64,000 bases of DNA from Paenibacillus zeirhizosphaerae (GTDB lineage Bacteria > Bacillota > Bacilli > Paenibacillales > Paenibacillaceae), in NCBI RefSeq assembly GCF_030705605.1, contig NZ_JAPCKK010000005.1, positions 1 to 64,000 on the forward strand. The letters are read 5' to 3'. The translations under genes were made by a program, and so were the position numbers. The notes beneath the pieces were generated by a model. It saw nothing but the letters and a program-made list of their open reading frames with translations, was not told where the DNA came from and searched no databases. Of this stretch, positions 8,652 to 17,906 are shown one piece after another; position 1 is the stretch's first letter, and every line of letters starts with the position of its first letter.

Positions 8652-9388
8652 TTATGTTTGGCACGGCATCCGAATCTGGAAGATTTGTCCGGAAGGAAGC
8701 TGCTCCATCCGCAAGCTCCGATTCTCCAGCTTGGCCCGTACCTGCATCAACATTTCCGAATCGGCAGGCAGATCACTGCCTTCAAACCGAACAATTACAT
8801 CTCCCTGATCCATACCGAAATATAAACTCAAACTGCGCACTTCTCCCCAGGACGACCGGCCCACGCCGTATTGATACGCTTGTACCGTATCCCTTACCGC
8901 CGAAGCGAGCGACTCGCCGTCTTCGGGAGACATGACAGTTCCCAGTTGCAACTGGTCTTCTACATGAACCTCAAGCCGCAGACTTCCTGAGTTCACCCGG
9001 AACGAGTGCAAAAAAATATAAGCGCAGGAATCCCCAGTTTGGATAATTTGCTGTCCTGTGCGGCACGCTCCTTTATTCTTTCCACACACTCTGCAGATTT
9101 ATCATACTTCCCCATCCGGATATATCCATACAGCACCTGTAAATCGTTCATCCAATCATGTCTGTGATGATTGAGAGCGGCGTTTGCTGCCTCTTCCAGC
9201 GTGCGCCTTATCGCTGTATTTTCTTTTTCAGCGTTTCGCCGGGTAATTTCAACTCCAGCTATAGCAGCAGCCCCTCCCCATACAGCCAGAATGATGACTG
9301 TTACAGGGCCGGGAACCAGCAGAGCAAGTACCAGTGGAGCTAGAGCTGAGCATACCACAAGCAGAGGTAACCTTTTCCGCGATAACAT
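8652..9388 (-). CDS. spo0B: Sporulation phosphotransferase Spo0B, interrupted by a frameshift
   Basis: Phosphorelay protein that passes phosphate from Spo0F to Spo0A. The 5' frame (9388 to about 9000) encodes two hydrophobic segments (about 7-48), then the dimerisation/phosphotransfer helix with HHRHDW; H77 aligns with the active His30 of B. subtilis Spo0B. The frame breaks at a run of seven T (plus-strand A7 at 9010-9016). The downstream frame resumes with FLHSF and carries the rest to 8652. Adding one T gives [16 protein letters not shown], which aligns to B. subtilis KTPHLAFDFLTFNW without a gap. So either the gene is mutated, the base call is wrong, or slippage in the U7 run makes the full protein. 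Start ATG with GGAGAG upstream. Confidence 0.85.
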
Positions 9389-9508
9389 GGTTTTCTCTCC
9401 GTTCTGGATCTTGAAATGGCCAATCAGTCTTTACAAGTATAGCATGACTTACTTTCCAGTTCATTACCAGCCTGCACAAAACGCTTTCTGGTCTGTTATA
9501 TTTTTGTG

Positions 9509-9541
9509 AAAAAAAGCCCCCGGCACAAATGCCGGAGGCTT
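9509..9541 (-). terminator. Rho-independent terminator after rpmA
   Basis: The arms AGCCTCCGGCA and TGCCGGGGGCT (minus strand) flank a 4-nt loop and run into seven T. It ends the rplU-prp-rpmA operon before spo0B. Confidence 0.85.
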
Positions 9542-9564
9542 CTTTCACGGAATCACACCGCTGT

Positions 9565-9876
9565 TTAAGCTTCTACTGCAGCCGCTACCGGAGCGACATC
9601 AACCGGATAGATGCTTACTTTTTTACGATCACGGCCCCAACGTTCGAATTTCACAACGCCGTCCACTTTCGCAAACAAAGTGTCGTCTTTACCGATTCCT
9701 ACGTTCGTGCCCGGATGAATTTTCGTTCCGCGTTGACGAACCAAGATGCTTCCGCCAGTTACGAGCTGACCGTCAGCACGTTTCACGCCCAGGCGCTTCG
9801 CTTTGCTGTCACGTCCGTTCTTTGTGGAACCTACACCTTTTTTCGATGCGAACAACTGAAGATCCAATTTCAACAT
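9565..9876 (-). CDS. rpmA: 50S ribosomal protein L27
   Basis: Large-subunit protein whose N-terminus reaches the peptidyl-transferase centre. The sequence starts [21 protein letters not shown], that is, the Firmicute form with a short leader peptide that must be removed after LQLFA by Prp. The start at ATG 9876 has GGAGGGG upstream; the longer frame upstream of it has no support. It lies just downstream of prp, as in other Firmicutes. Confidence 0.98.
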   Translation of the reverse strand: MLKLDLQLFASKKGVGSTKNGRDSKAKRLGVKRADGQLVTGGSILVRQRGTKIHPGTNVGIGKDDTLFAKVDGVVKFERWGRDRKKVSIYPVDVAPVAAAVEA

Positions 9877-9892
9877 GAATGTCCCCTCCTTC

Positions 9893-10219
9893 TTATTTAT
9901 TGTGTATTTGAATATACTCACCGTATGACTCAGCAATACCCTCCAGCATAAGCTTCATGGACTCCATCAATAGCTGGACCTTGGAATGAATATCTTCATC
10001 CTCCAGATCAGGAATATCGGCACTTAAAAAACCATTCCTTATCTTCGAATTCAACACCACGCCGGTCAATGCTTCAATGGAATTAACGGCACCCACGGTT
10101 ACAGCGGATACACCTGCGCAGACAATGTCTTCTCCGCGTTTGGCATAATTCGCGTGGCCTTTCACCGAAAAGCCCCGAATGCTTCCGTCTTCCATGCGGT
10201 TAATCTGTACGATAATCAC
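9893..10219 (-). CDS. prp: Ribosomal-processing cysteine protease Prp
   Basis: Cysteine protease that cleaves the N-terminal leader of L27. The catalytic pair is intact: H22 in KGHANYA and C34 in [10 protein letters not shown], the same numbers as in the characterised Staphylococcus enzyme. At 108 aa it has normal family length. GTG start with GAGGG upstream; located between rplU and rpmA, the conserved order (ysxB in B. subtilis). Confidence 0.96.
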   Translation of the reverse strand: MIIVQINRMEDGSIRGFSVKGHANYAKRGEDIVCAGVSAVTVGAVNSIEALTGVVLNSKIRNGFLSADIPDLEDEDIHSKVQLLMESMKLMLEGIAESYGEYIQIHNK

Positions 10220-10232
10220 TTATCGGACCCTC

Positions 10233-10544
10233 TTATGCCTGGATTTTTCCGATTGTCACTTTTGTATACGGTTGACGGTGGCCTTGCTTCACATGGTAGT
10301 TCTTTTTCGGTTTGTATTTATAGACAACAACCTTTTGACCTTTGCCATGTTTCTCCACAGTAGCCGTTACAGAAGCGCCGGAAACGAGTGGTGTACCTGT
10401 TGTAAAACCGTTGTCGCTGGATACTGCCAGAACACGATCAAACGTTACAGTGTCACCGTCGTTAGCGTTCAATTTCTCAATGAACAATACATCGCCTTCT
10501 TGAACTTTGTATTGTTTACCGCCTGTTTCGATAATTGCGTACAT
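10233..10544 (-). CDS. rplU: 50S ribosomal protein L21
   Basis: Large-subunit protein that binds 23S rRNA. It begins [18 protein letters not shown] and ends in the basic [21 protein letters not shown] segment, both typical. The ATG at 10544 has GGAGG 7 nt upstream; the in-frame GTG three codons earlier falls inside that site and is rejected. First gene of rplU-prp-rpmA. Confidence 0.98.
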   Translation of the reverse strand: MYAIIETGGKQYKVQEGDVLFIEKLNANDGDTVTFDRVLAVSSDNGFTTGTPLVSGASVTATVEKHGKGQKVVVYKYKPKKNYHVKQGHRQPYTKVTIGKIQA

Positions 10545-10668
10545 TGTCTGCACCTCCTTATGTCTCAGACTCGCCTGATGCAGGTGGCATTCTCCAGAGA
10601 AGAATACACTTCAACCAGATCGGAGCGGTTACAGCATGTGCAGCATTAGAACCTCGCCGTACACATAC
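10545..10668 (-). promoter_or_regulatory. rplU 5' leader, candidate L21 leader RNA
   Basis: About 125 nt separate the predicted start site from the rplU ATG. Many Firmicutes carry a structured L21 leader here, believed to be autoregulatory. I see several potential stems but did not verify the family's consensus, so the assignment rests on position. Confidence 0.5.
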
Positions 10669-10674
10669 TCAATG

Positions 10675-10703
10675 AGTATAGCACAAGGCATTCCCTGATT
10701 CAA
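10675..10703 (-). promoter_or_regulatory. Sigma-A promoter of rplU-prp-rpmA
   Basis: TTGAAT, 17 nt, TATACT on the minus strand, ending just before the leader RNA. Confidence 0.75.
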
Positions 10704-10714
10704 GCACTAAAGAT

Positions 10715-11911
10715 TCACCTGCCGTTCCATTCATCGGGGGAACTTTCCGCACGGACCTTCTTTCGGGTCATTTCCAGCAACCCAAGCTTGGTCCAGCCAA
10801 CGACAAAGGATTTCGTCCGATCCTGCCTCAGCCCTTCCTCAAAAATTGCCGCCACTTCCCTGCGGTGCTCTTCACGCTCCATGTCGATAAAGTCCACGAT
10901 AACAATACCGCCGATATCTCGAACCCTCAGCAGTCTTGCAATCTCGGAAGCCGCTTCAAGATTGGTTCGGGTCACAGTCTCCTCCAGATTACTGCCGCCG
11001 GTGTATTTTCCGGTGTTTACATCGATGACAGTGAGGGCCTCCGTATGATCTATGACAATATATCCGCCGCCCTTAAGCCATATTTTACGCGAAAAATCAC
11101 GGTCAAGCTGCTCCTGCACACCAAATTTCTGGAAGATAGACTCTTCCCGTTCAAACAAACGTATCTGGGCTTCGGTGATCCCCATATCCTGCAAGTAGGA
11201 GCGTGCATCCTGCGCTTGCCCCTCATGATCGATAATCAATTCATCTTGCTCCGGCGTAAACGCATCCCGTATAAAGCGCTGTACAATGCTCAGATCACGG
11301 TGCAGGAGACAGGGCGCACTCTGCTGCTCCGCCTTCTTCATAATCGCGCGCCACTGCTTTCTCAGTTGCTCCAGATCCCGGTCCAACGCCTCACGGCTCT
11401 CATCCTCGGATACGGTACGGATAATCAGACCTTCCTCTCCCTGCCGGATTTCTTCGCCAATCCCCTTCAGCCTGGAACGTTCGGCTTCACGCTCTATTTT
11501 TTTGGAAACAGCCACATAATCGGCACGAGGCATATATACGATCCAGCGGCCGGGAAGCGAATAGTGGGTCGTAACACGCGCTCCCTTGCTCCCAACCGCC
11601 TCCTTGAACACCTGCACGATGATTTCCTGACCAGGCTTGAGCAACTCGGTAATAGCTGGTTTTACGGGGGGCTGCTTATCCAGATGAGCATGAAGCACAT
11701 CATCAACATATAAGAAGGCGTTTTTCTTCTGCCCAATGTCTACGAATGCGGCCTGCATTCCAGGGACGACATTGACAACCCGCGCCTTAAAAAACGAACC
11801 CAATGTCCCTTGATTACGGGCCCGCTCCGCCGCATATTCCACCAGCCTTCCGTTTTCCAGGAGCGCCATTTGAGTTGAATTCTGCTTGCAGTGTACAATC
11901 ATTTGTTTCAT
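10715..11911 (-). CDS. rng: Ribonuclease G/E family endoribonuclease
   Basis: Endonuclease for single-stranded RNA 5' ends. An S1 RNA-binding domain lies at about 35-120, and the catalytic DNase I-like region contains the Mg-binding aspartates in DVNTG (D297) and DFIDME (D340), matching D303 and D346 of E. coli RNase E. The start at ATG 11911 has AGGAGA upstream. The protein ends at 398 aa, shortly after the GLLEMTRKK motif, so it lacks the zinc-link and C-terminal small domain of E. coli RNase G. It stands between spoIVFB and rplU, a place it does not occupy in B. subtilis. Confidence 0.9.
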   Translation of the reverse strand: MKQMIVHCKQNSTQMALLENGRLVEYAAERARNQGTLGSFFKARVVNVVPGMQAAFVDIGQKKNAFLYVDDVLHAHLDKQPPVKPAITELLKPGQEIIVQVFKEAVGSKGARVTTHYSLPGRWIVYMPRADYVAVSKKIEREAERSRLKGIGEEIRQGEEGLIIRTVSEDESREALDRDLEQLRKQWRAIMKKAEQQSAPCLLHRDLSIVQRFIRDAFTPEQDELIIDHEGQAQDARSYLQDMGITEAQIRLFEREESIFQKFGVQEQLDRDFSRKIWLKGGGYIVIDHTEALTVIDVNTGKYTGGSNLEETVTRTNLEAASEIARLLRVRDIGGIVIVDFIDMEREEHRREVAAIFEEGLRQDRTKSFVVGWTKLGLLEMTRKKVRAESSPDEWNGR

Positions 11912-12046
11912 GGTTTCTCCTATCTTGAAAAATGTGCACAGCCCATTATTCAAGGCAACTTAAGCTGCTTCTATACTTCTGTTGATCTTTATCCTAAGTA
12001 TTGGAAAACACTGCAAAATAGAGGTTCTAGCCGGTCCGCCGCACCT

Positions 12047-12907
12047 TCACGTTCCCCCTCCGTTTGGTTTGAAGTAGGACCGGATAATTCGCTGCTCCGG
12101 CAGAACGGCTATAATTTTACCGTGTTCATTCATTACATATATAATATGATACCTGTCTCTCCTAAACAGACGCAATATCGAATCCAAATGTTTCACCGGA
12201 AGCGAGAATATAGGAACAGCAAAATTTCCCTGAACTGCCTGCTGATAGAAAAGAGCATCCCTCCCCAGCAAAAAACGGACGAACCGATATGGAATATTAC
12301 GATAATCGACCAGATTGGAATACAGCAGAAAAATGCCAACAGCCAGCATATTTAACTGCAGTCCTCCGGTATTCAGCCACACCGGAAGAGCCGCGTAAAG
12401 ACAAAATAAGGCGCTGAACAAAATACTCGTCCGCAGGGTCCACAAAAGCGTCAAATGATAGGGGAGCCGCAGACTCAGCAGGGCCTGTACAATTTTACCT
12501 CCGTCCAGTGGAAGCACCGGAAGCAGGTTGAATAAAGCAATGATCATATTGCCGTTAATCGCATAGATCACAAATTCATTGTTTACCCAATGAAAGCGGT
12601 CCAGAAACATAAGGACTAGAATCATCCATACATTTTGTAGAGGGCCTGCCAACGCAATGATGATTTCCTTCCACGCAGGCATACAGCCCCGATCTTCCAA
12701 GACCGCCACGCCTCCAAAGGGCAGCAGTTGAATCGAAACCACCCTGACTCCAAGCAGAAACGCTGCTGCGGCATGTCCAAGCTCATGGATAAATACGATA
12801 GCAAACAGCGTAATCAGCTCAATAAATTGTCCGGTGAACACCGATGCCAGCATAATTAATACAAAGAGGGGATGGAGAGCGAGCGTTACGCCGCGAATGT
12901 TAATCAA
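12047..12907 (-). CDS. spoIVFB: Sporulation intramembrane metalloprotease SpoIVFB
   Basis: Site-2-type zinc protease (M50) that cleaves pro-sigma-K in the mother cell. The HELGH zinc motif is at residues 41-45, and the third ligand sits in PLDGG (D135). Several membrane segments precede a C-terminal CBS-like ATP-sensing region (about 215-280). I place the start at TTG 12907, which overlaps the spoIVFA stop and gives an N-terminus like B. subtilis; the frame stays open upstream but that part reads the spoIVFA gene in another frame. Paired with spoIVFA, its inhibitor/assembly partner. Confidence 0.93.
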   Translation of the reverse strand: MINIRGVTLALHPLFVLIMLASVFTGQFIELITLFAIVFIHELGHAAAAFLLGVRVVSIQLLPFGGVAVLEDRGCMPAWKEIIIALAGPLQNVWMILVLMFLDRFHWVNNEFVIYAINGNMIIALFNLLPVLPLDGGKIVQALLSLRLPYHLTLLWTLRTSILFSALFCLYAALPVWLNTGGLQLNMLAVGIFLLYSNLVDYRNIPYRFVRFLLGRDALFYQQAVQGNFAVPIFSLPVKHLDSILRLFRRDRYHIIYVMNEHGKIIAVLPEQRIIRSYFKPNGGGT

Positions 12908-13742
12908 AGGATACCACTTCCGCAGGATCAATGTAGCGGTCGTCCTGCTTGACGGCAAAGTACAAGGTGGCCGGCTCTTCGCTTTCCCGAACGGCAATAA
13001 GCCCGATCGCCTCCCCCTTCTGAACCCAATCATCCACCTGTAGCTGCGTCCCTGTCACTTTTCCATATACGGCGGTAAGTCCGCCAGTATGCCTAATCAC
13101 GACAGTCGTTCCGTTCTGGGGATGATGTGTAACCTCCAGAACACGGCCCGCCTCAATGCTCTTGACCTCTACTGGCTTTGTCCCATCCCGGTCTGGAACG
13201 ATTTCAATCCCCTTAAGGCTTACTGCAAAGCTCTGAACAACCGTACCTGTCAGCGGCGCAGCCGGAGGACCTGATGCATTCACCTGCTTTGAGCCTGTCT
13301 CCTCTTCTCCAAAGGCAGGCAGAAAGGACGGTGCCCCTCCAAAATGAGCTTTATACCACTCCGCTGCAGCGGTCATATCCATGTCACGATTGAGCGTATC
13401 CGCAATAAACAGCCTGGATTCAGCCGTATAGGGTATGTCCCAACGGAACATAGCCCAAACAGCGCCAAACAATATGCAACTGATCATCAGACGCCGCCTT
13501 AATGAGACGAAAAAAGAAGGCCCGTGCTCTTCCCTGAAAGCGGAGTGCATACGCTCACGCTCTTTTTTCCAGACCAGCTCCGGATCCTGCTCGGCACTCT
13601 GCGGCAACTCCATATCTCCTGGCGGTTCTACGATTCTGCCTGTCCAATGACGATCGGCGGCCGGCGTCGAAGGTGTTCTCATTTCGATCAGCCGTTGGAT
13701 TCGTTCTTCCCTTCGCTGCTTAATCCCTGATTTTCTGTCCAT
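12900..13742 (-). CDS. spoIVFA: SpoIVFA, regulator of SpoIVFB
   Basis: Membrane protein that anchors and controls the SpoIVFB protease until the forespore signal arrives. A basic/charged cytoplasmic N-terminus (1-80) leads to one membrane segment (about 84-101), then a C-terminal LytM/M23-like domain (about 170-278). The metal ligands of active M23 enzymes are not all present, in keeping with a non-enzymatic role. ATG start after GGGGGG. It ends overlapping spoIVFB. Confidence 0.9.
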   Translation of the reverse strand: MDRKSGIKQRREERIQRLIEMRTPSTPAADRHWTGRIVEPPGDMELPQSAEQDPELVWKKERERMHSAFREEHGPSFFVSLRRRLMISCILFGAVWAMFRWDIPYTAESRLFIADTLNRDMDMTAAAEWYKAHFGGAPSFLPAFGEEETGSKQVNASGPPAAPLTGTVVQSFAVSLKGIEIVPDRDGTKPVEVKSIEAGRVLEVTHHPQNGTTVVIRHTGGLTAVYGKVTGTQLQVDDWVQKGEAIGLIAVRESEEPATLYFAVKQDDRYIDPAEVVSFD

Positions 13743-13821
13743 ATCCAGCCCCCCAACGAGGTTTCTTTGCTACTATGTATATGAGGACGGGCATTGGCTT
13801 ATGTTGAACTTACTTCCTTCT

Positions 13822-13858
13822 GAAAAAAAAGAAAAGCCGGTGCCAAAGGCCCCGGTTA
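13822..13858 (-). terminator. Rho-independent terminator after minD
   Basis: CCGGGGCC and GGCaCCGG on the minus strand form a stem around a 3-nt loop, followed by TTTTC and eight T. It separates minCD from spoIVFAB. Confidence 0.75.
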
Positions 13859-13901
13859 AAACAAAAGGATAGCTATACGATTAAGAGTGGTACGAGGGCT
13901 T

Positions 13902-14696
13902 TCAGCCTATGCCGAGAAATTTCTTGAACCGGGTCAGCACACCCTGCTTTTGGTCCAACTGCATCAACGGGATCGTATCGCCCAGGATACGTCTTGCAAT
14001 ATTGCGGTACGCAATCGCAGCCTGTGAATCGGGATTCATGACCGTGGGTTCCCCCGTGTTCGCGGCCTTGATCACCAGTTCATCATCCGGTACAATACCG
14101 ACCAAATCAATATTTAACACCTGGAGTATGCCATCAATATCCAGCATATCCCCTGACTTAACCATGCTGTTGCGAATACGGTTCACAATCAGCTTCGGTG
14201 AAGCAACATGAGAGCTCTCAAGCAGACCGATTACTCGGTCGGCATCCCTCACTGCCGCATTTTCCGGTGTCGTAACGACGATCGCCTGATCCGCACCTGC
14301 TATGGCGTTCTTGAAGCCCTGCTCGATGCCTGCCGGACAGTCAATAATGATATATTCAAATTCCTTCTTCAATTCAAGGATAATATCCTTCACCTGTTCA
14401 GGCGAGACGGCATTTTTGTCTTTGGTCTGCGCCGCAGGCAGCATATACAGCTCGTCAAAACGCTTGTCCTTCACCAAAGCCTGGCTCAATCGGCAGCGTC
14501 CTTCCGCGACGTCGACCAAATCATAAATAATCCGGTTTTCCAGCCCCATCACAACATCCAGATTGCGCAGCCCGATGTCGGTATCCACCAGACATACTTT
14601 TTTACCGAGCAACGCCAGAGCGGTCCCTATATTGGCTGACGTCGTCGTTTTACCAACGCCGCCTTTCCCTGAAGTGACGACTATAGCCTCTCCCAT
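13902..14696 (-). CDS. minD: Septum-site determining ATPase MinD
   Basis: ParA/MinD ATPase that recruits MinC to the membrane and keeps the Z ring at midcell. The deviant Walker A SGKGGVGKTT is at 9-18 and the membrane-targeting amphipathic helix is at the C-terminus (GVLTRFKKFLG). At 264 aa it is full length. ATG start 3 bp after the minC stop codon; minE is absent, as usual in Bacillales that use DivIVA/MinJ. Confidence 0.98.
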   Translation of the reverse strand: MGEAIVVTSGKGGVGKTTTSANIGTALALLGKKVCLVDTDIGLRNLDVVMGLENRIIYDLVDVAEGRCRLSQALVKDKRFDELYMLPAAQTKDKNAVSPEQVKDIILELKKEFEYIIIDCPAGIEQGFKNAIAGADQAIVVTTPENAAVRDADRVIGLLESSHVASPKLIVNRIRNSMVKSGDMLDIDGILQVLNIDLVGIVPDDELVIKAANTGEPTVMNPDSQAAIAYRNIARRILGDTIPLMQLDQKQGVLTRFKKFLGIG

Positions 14697-14699
14697 GTG

Positions 14700-15365
14700 C
14701 TACACTCCTTTAAACACATTAAATTCCCGGCGAAGTCGGCCTATATTGCTCATTTTATCGATCTGCATGGTGCCCTCCTGCAAATACGCAAATTCTATAC
14801 CGGCCTCGCGTGTTTCCCATTCGTCCGGCGGGCGGCTGATTACATCGGATATCCGGAGCTGTGTCGGGGAGAAGTAGGAAGCGGCTATTATCGCATTCCT
14901 GTTACCTTCGTTACCCGCATGAGCCATTCCGCGTAATGCGCCCAGAACAAATATATCGCCCGTACAAGTTATCGTTCCGCCAGGATTGACATCTCCCAGA
15001 AAAAGCAGATTTCCGTCATGATGGAGCACCTGCCCTGACCTGATCATGCCAGTAACCGTGTAAATGCTTTCCTTCTTCTCTTCCGTGTCAGGTCTATGAC
15101 TAGGCGGCTCAACGGAACGGATGAGAAGATTCCCTTTTTGCTTTAATATATCAAGCAGAAGCTCCTTCTGCTCGCTGACGATTTTGCGACTTCCCAGTTT
15201 AATATCCACGTGCACGATCGGTCCGGTTAAAATATTCTGGTGAGTATATTCCACTTTGTAGCGCAGTTCTTCGAGCAGTTCCTCAAATTCACACTGATCG
15301 TCCAGCAGGAATACCAGGCCGTCTTTGATGCCTTTAATCGTAACAAGATTCGATTTTACTACCAT
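14700..15365 (-). CDS. minC: Septum-site determining protein MinC
   Basis: FtsZ assembly inhibitor delivered by MinD. The N-terminal FtsZ-binding domain (about 1-100) is followed by the beta-helical C-terminal domain with the typical GDVNPGGTITCTGDIFVLGALRG stretch broken here as GDVNPGG and LGALRG. The ATG at 15365 has GGAGG upstream and yields 221 aa; an in-frame start 21 nt earlier lacks such a site. Confidence 0.95.
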   Translation of the reverse strand: MVVKSNLVTIKGIKDGLVFLLDDQCEFEELLEELRYKVEYTHQNILTGPIVHVDIKLGSRKIVSEQKELLLDILKQKGNLLIRSVEPPSHRPDTEEKKESIYTVTGMIRSGQVLHHDGNLLFLGDVNPGGTITCTGDIFVLGALRGMAHAGNEGNRNAIIAASYFSPTQLRISDVISRPPDEWETREAGIEFAYLQEGTMQIDKMSNIGRLRREFNVFKGV

Positions 15366-15461
15366 TAGCCTGTACCTCCTATCCAATCATTTCGTGTCGG
15401 AACGTCAAAATCCTGCTAATCCGTGGAAAATTCGTCGTCCACCTAGCTTGAACATCCAATT

Positions 15462-15992
15462 TCAGACGGCTTCTTCCTTTTTTGCCCGTTTTTCCAACCG
15501 TTCCAGTTGCTTTCGTACCGGGACATAAATAATAAGGGCAAAAACAAAATGTAGAAACAAGTCGGGGACCATATATTCCACCAGTGCCCAATCAAAGGTT
15601 TGATGGTTCAATTGGAACAGATTATAGATGCCGAAGATGGTCGAGTCGAGCAGTAGGCTCCCCAGCAGTACCACACTCATCATAACTGGCATCAACGCGC
15701 GCGGTGAATAAAAAACCAATCCCATCACATAAGCGGACAATCCCATCGCGAAGGAGTAAGCCCCGATCATGGACCCGTAAAAAACAACGTCATGCAGCAG
15801 CCCGAAAACAAGGCCCAGCACCAATGCGGCATGACGGCTGTAATAGACTGCCACAAAAAGGATCACTACAAAAACGAGGTTCGGAGAAAATCGTAGCTGC
15901 CATGCATCCGGAATAAGCCAGGGAAGAACCGTATCCTCCATAATAAACAAAACAAACAGCAGCAGAATCAGAACTTGACCGCGCATCCGCAT
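15462..15992 (-). CDS. mreD: Rod shape-determining protein MreD
   Basis: Integral membrane partner of MreC in the elongation machinery. Its 176 aa are almost wholly hydrophobic, with five to six membrane segments and a basic/charged tail (KQLERLEKRAKKEE). The ATG overlaps the mreC stop (TAATG). Identity rests on hydropathy, size and its place between mreC and minC. Confidence 0.93.
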   Translation of the reverse strand: MRMRGQVLILLLFVLFIMEDTVLPWLIPDAWQLRFSPNLVFVVILFVAVYYSRHAALVLGLVFGLLHDVVFYGSMIGAYSFAMGLSAYVMGLVFYSPRALMPVMMSVVLLGSLLLDSTIFGIYNLFQLNHQTFDWALVEYMVPDLFLHFVFALIIYVPVRKQLERLEKRAKKEEAV

Positions 15993-16855
15993 TATTCCTG
16001 CACCTCTGGCGTAAATACAACAAATAGTTCCTTCCAGTCTGTAAAATTGGCGGCAGGCTCAATAATCGCCGTCCTCGTCTGTCCGTATTCACTCACCCGA
16101 ATTTCCTTAACTTTACCAATGAGCAGATATTTAGGGAATTTCCCGCCGGACCCGGAAGTCATAATTTGATCCCCCACCTTAATCGGATCATCCTCTTCAA
16201 TCCTGCTCATTTCGAAGGTTCTATCTTCCGCATTATAATTTTCCAGCACGCCGAACGATTTTTCCTTGCCGACCACGGTAACCGCGATTCCATTAGAAGT
16301 GGGATCTTTAGCATCCATAGAGGTCAAAAGCTTGACCGTTGAACTAAAATTGCTTGCATTGCTGATGGTGCCGACGAGCCCGTCTATGGATCTGACCGCC
16401 ATTCCCGGCTTGATCCCGTCTTTGGAGCCGATGTCGATCACCAACGTTTTATCCGTCGGATCTCCACTCACACTGACGACCTGGGCGATCCGGTTCTCAT
16501 ATTTATACTTATTCCGCTGGGTTTCCGTAAAATTCAGAGCCTCTTCGAGCCGGGTATTCTCTTCCTCCAGGCCGCTAAAGCGTACCTTATCCGCATGGTA
16601 CTGGGCCGCAGCAATCTTCAGCCGCTCGTTCTCCTCATAGATATCCTTCATGTTGCCGATATCTTCAAAGAAGCCCGCTATCAATGCAGCGGGCTTGTAA
16701 AAAATACGCTGTACAAAACCGGTCGTATCTCGGACAAATTTCTCAGGCCAGGACAGGGATTCCCGCTGTCCAAGCGTAAATCCCATCAAGGCTATGAACA
16801 TTACGATGCCGATCAACAGAATAAAAAGCCTTTTGTTACCTAGCAGCTTAAACAG
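15992..16855 (-). CDS. mreC: Cell shape-determining protein MreC, probable CTG start
   Basis: Extracytoplasmic scaffold that links MreB to cell-wall enzymes. An N-terminal membrane anchor (about 9-28) precedes a coiled coil (about 60-105) and the two beta-barrel halves. The family begins with a short basic segment before the anchor, here FKLLGNKRLFILL. That segment is in frame only if translation begins at CTG 16855, which has GGGGGTG 8 nt upstream; the next possible start, TTG 16816, lies inside the anchor without a binding site. An in-frame TAA is immediately upstream, so no conventional start can be further out. Confidence 0.92.
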   Translation of the reverse strand: MFKLLGNKRLFILLIGIVMFIALMGFTLGQRESLSWPEKFVRDTTGFVQRIFYKPAALIAGFFEDIGNMKDIYEENERLKIAAAQYHADKVRFSGLEEENTRLEEALNFTETQRNKYKYENRIAQVVSVSGDPTDKTLVIDIGSKDGIKPGMAVRSIDGLVGTISNASNFSSTVKLLTSMDAKDPTSNGIAVTVVGKEKSFGVLENYNAEDRTFEMSRIEEDDPIKVGDQIMTSGSGGKFPKYLLIGKVKEIRVSEYGQTRTAIIEPAANFTDWKELFVVFTPEVQE

Positions 16856-16871
16856 TTGTTACACCCCCGTC

Positions 16872-17906
16872 TCAGCGTTTGGAGCGGACTGCTGAGCTGC
16901 TGCGCGATTTGAATAAATGAATATTTTCCAGCGCCTTGCCCGTACCAATCGCTACGCAATCCAGCGGATTCTCTGCAACGATGACCGGCATTCCCGTTTC
17001 ATCGGCCAGCAACTTGTCCAGATTACGCAGCAGCGCTCCTCCGCCTGTCAATACAATCCCCCTGTCCATAATGTCAGCCGCCAATTCCGGTGGACATTTC
17101 TCAAGCGTAACCTTAACAGCGTCAACAATCGCATTCACCGTATCGGACAGAGCTTCACTAATCTCATCGGAGGTAATTGTAATGGTTTTTGGCAGTCCGG
17201 TTACGAGATCACGGCCGCGGATTTCCATCGTTTCCACCTGCTCCAGCGACATAGCGGAGCCGATTTCCATTTTAAGCTGCTCTGAAGTGCGCTCACCAAT
17301 CATCAGATTATACTGGCGCTTAATGTATTGAATGATAGACTCGTCCATTTCGTCCCCTGCGACACGAACAGAGCGGCTTGTTACGATGCCTCCAAGGGAG
17401 ATAACGGCTACCTCAGTCGTGCCTCCGCCGATATCTACAACCATGCTGCCTGTCGGCTCCCATACGGGAAGATCAGCACCGATCGCTGCCGCAAACGGTT
17501 CTTCAATCGTGTAAGCCTCGCGTGCTCCCGCCTGTTTTGTAGCATCCTCAACCGCACGCTGCTCCACTGCAGTAATGCCGGAAGGGACGCATACCATTAC
17601 ATTAGGGTGACGGGGGAAAAATGAACGCTGCTTTTGCGCCTGACGGATAAAATACTTGATCATCGTAGCCGTCGTGTCAAAATCCGCAATCACGCCATCC
17701 TTCATCGGACGAATGGCTCGGATATTGCCTGGAGTCCGGCCAATCATTTTCTTGGCCGATTCCCCTACCGCTTCAATGCTCTTAGTATCCGTACGAAGCG
17801 CGACCACGGAAGGCTCTCTTACCACAATACCTCTGCCGCGTACATAAACCAATGTATTCGCCGTCCCCAAATCAATTCCCAAGTCCTTAGTAAATCCACC
17901 AAACAT
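16872..17906 (-). CDS. mreB: Rod shape-determining actin homologue MreB
   Basis: Actin-like ATPase that guides lateral wall synthesis. Phosphate-binding motifs are visible: [11 protein letters not shown] near the N-terminus, [12 protein letters not shown] in the middle and [11 protein letters not shown] near the C-terminus. 344 aa, ATG after AAAGGAG. It heads mreBCD-minCD. Confidence 0.98.
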   Translation of the reverse strand: MFGGFTKDLGIDLGTANTLVYVRGRGIVVREPSVVALRTDTKSIEAVGESAKKMIGRTPGNIRAIRPMKDGVIADFDTTATMIKYFIRQAQKQRSFFPRHPNVMVCVPSGITAVEQRAVEDATKQAGAREAYTIEEPFAAAIGADLPVWEPTGSMVVDIGGGTTEVAVISLGGIVTSRSVRVAGDEMDESIIQYIKRQYNLMIGERTSEQLKMEIGSAMSLEQVETMEIRGRDLVTGLPKTITITSDEISEALSDTVNAIVDAVKVTLEKCPPELAADIMDRGIVLTGGGALLRNLDKLLADETGMPVIVAENPLDCVAIGTGKALENIHLFKSRSSSAVRSKR

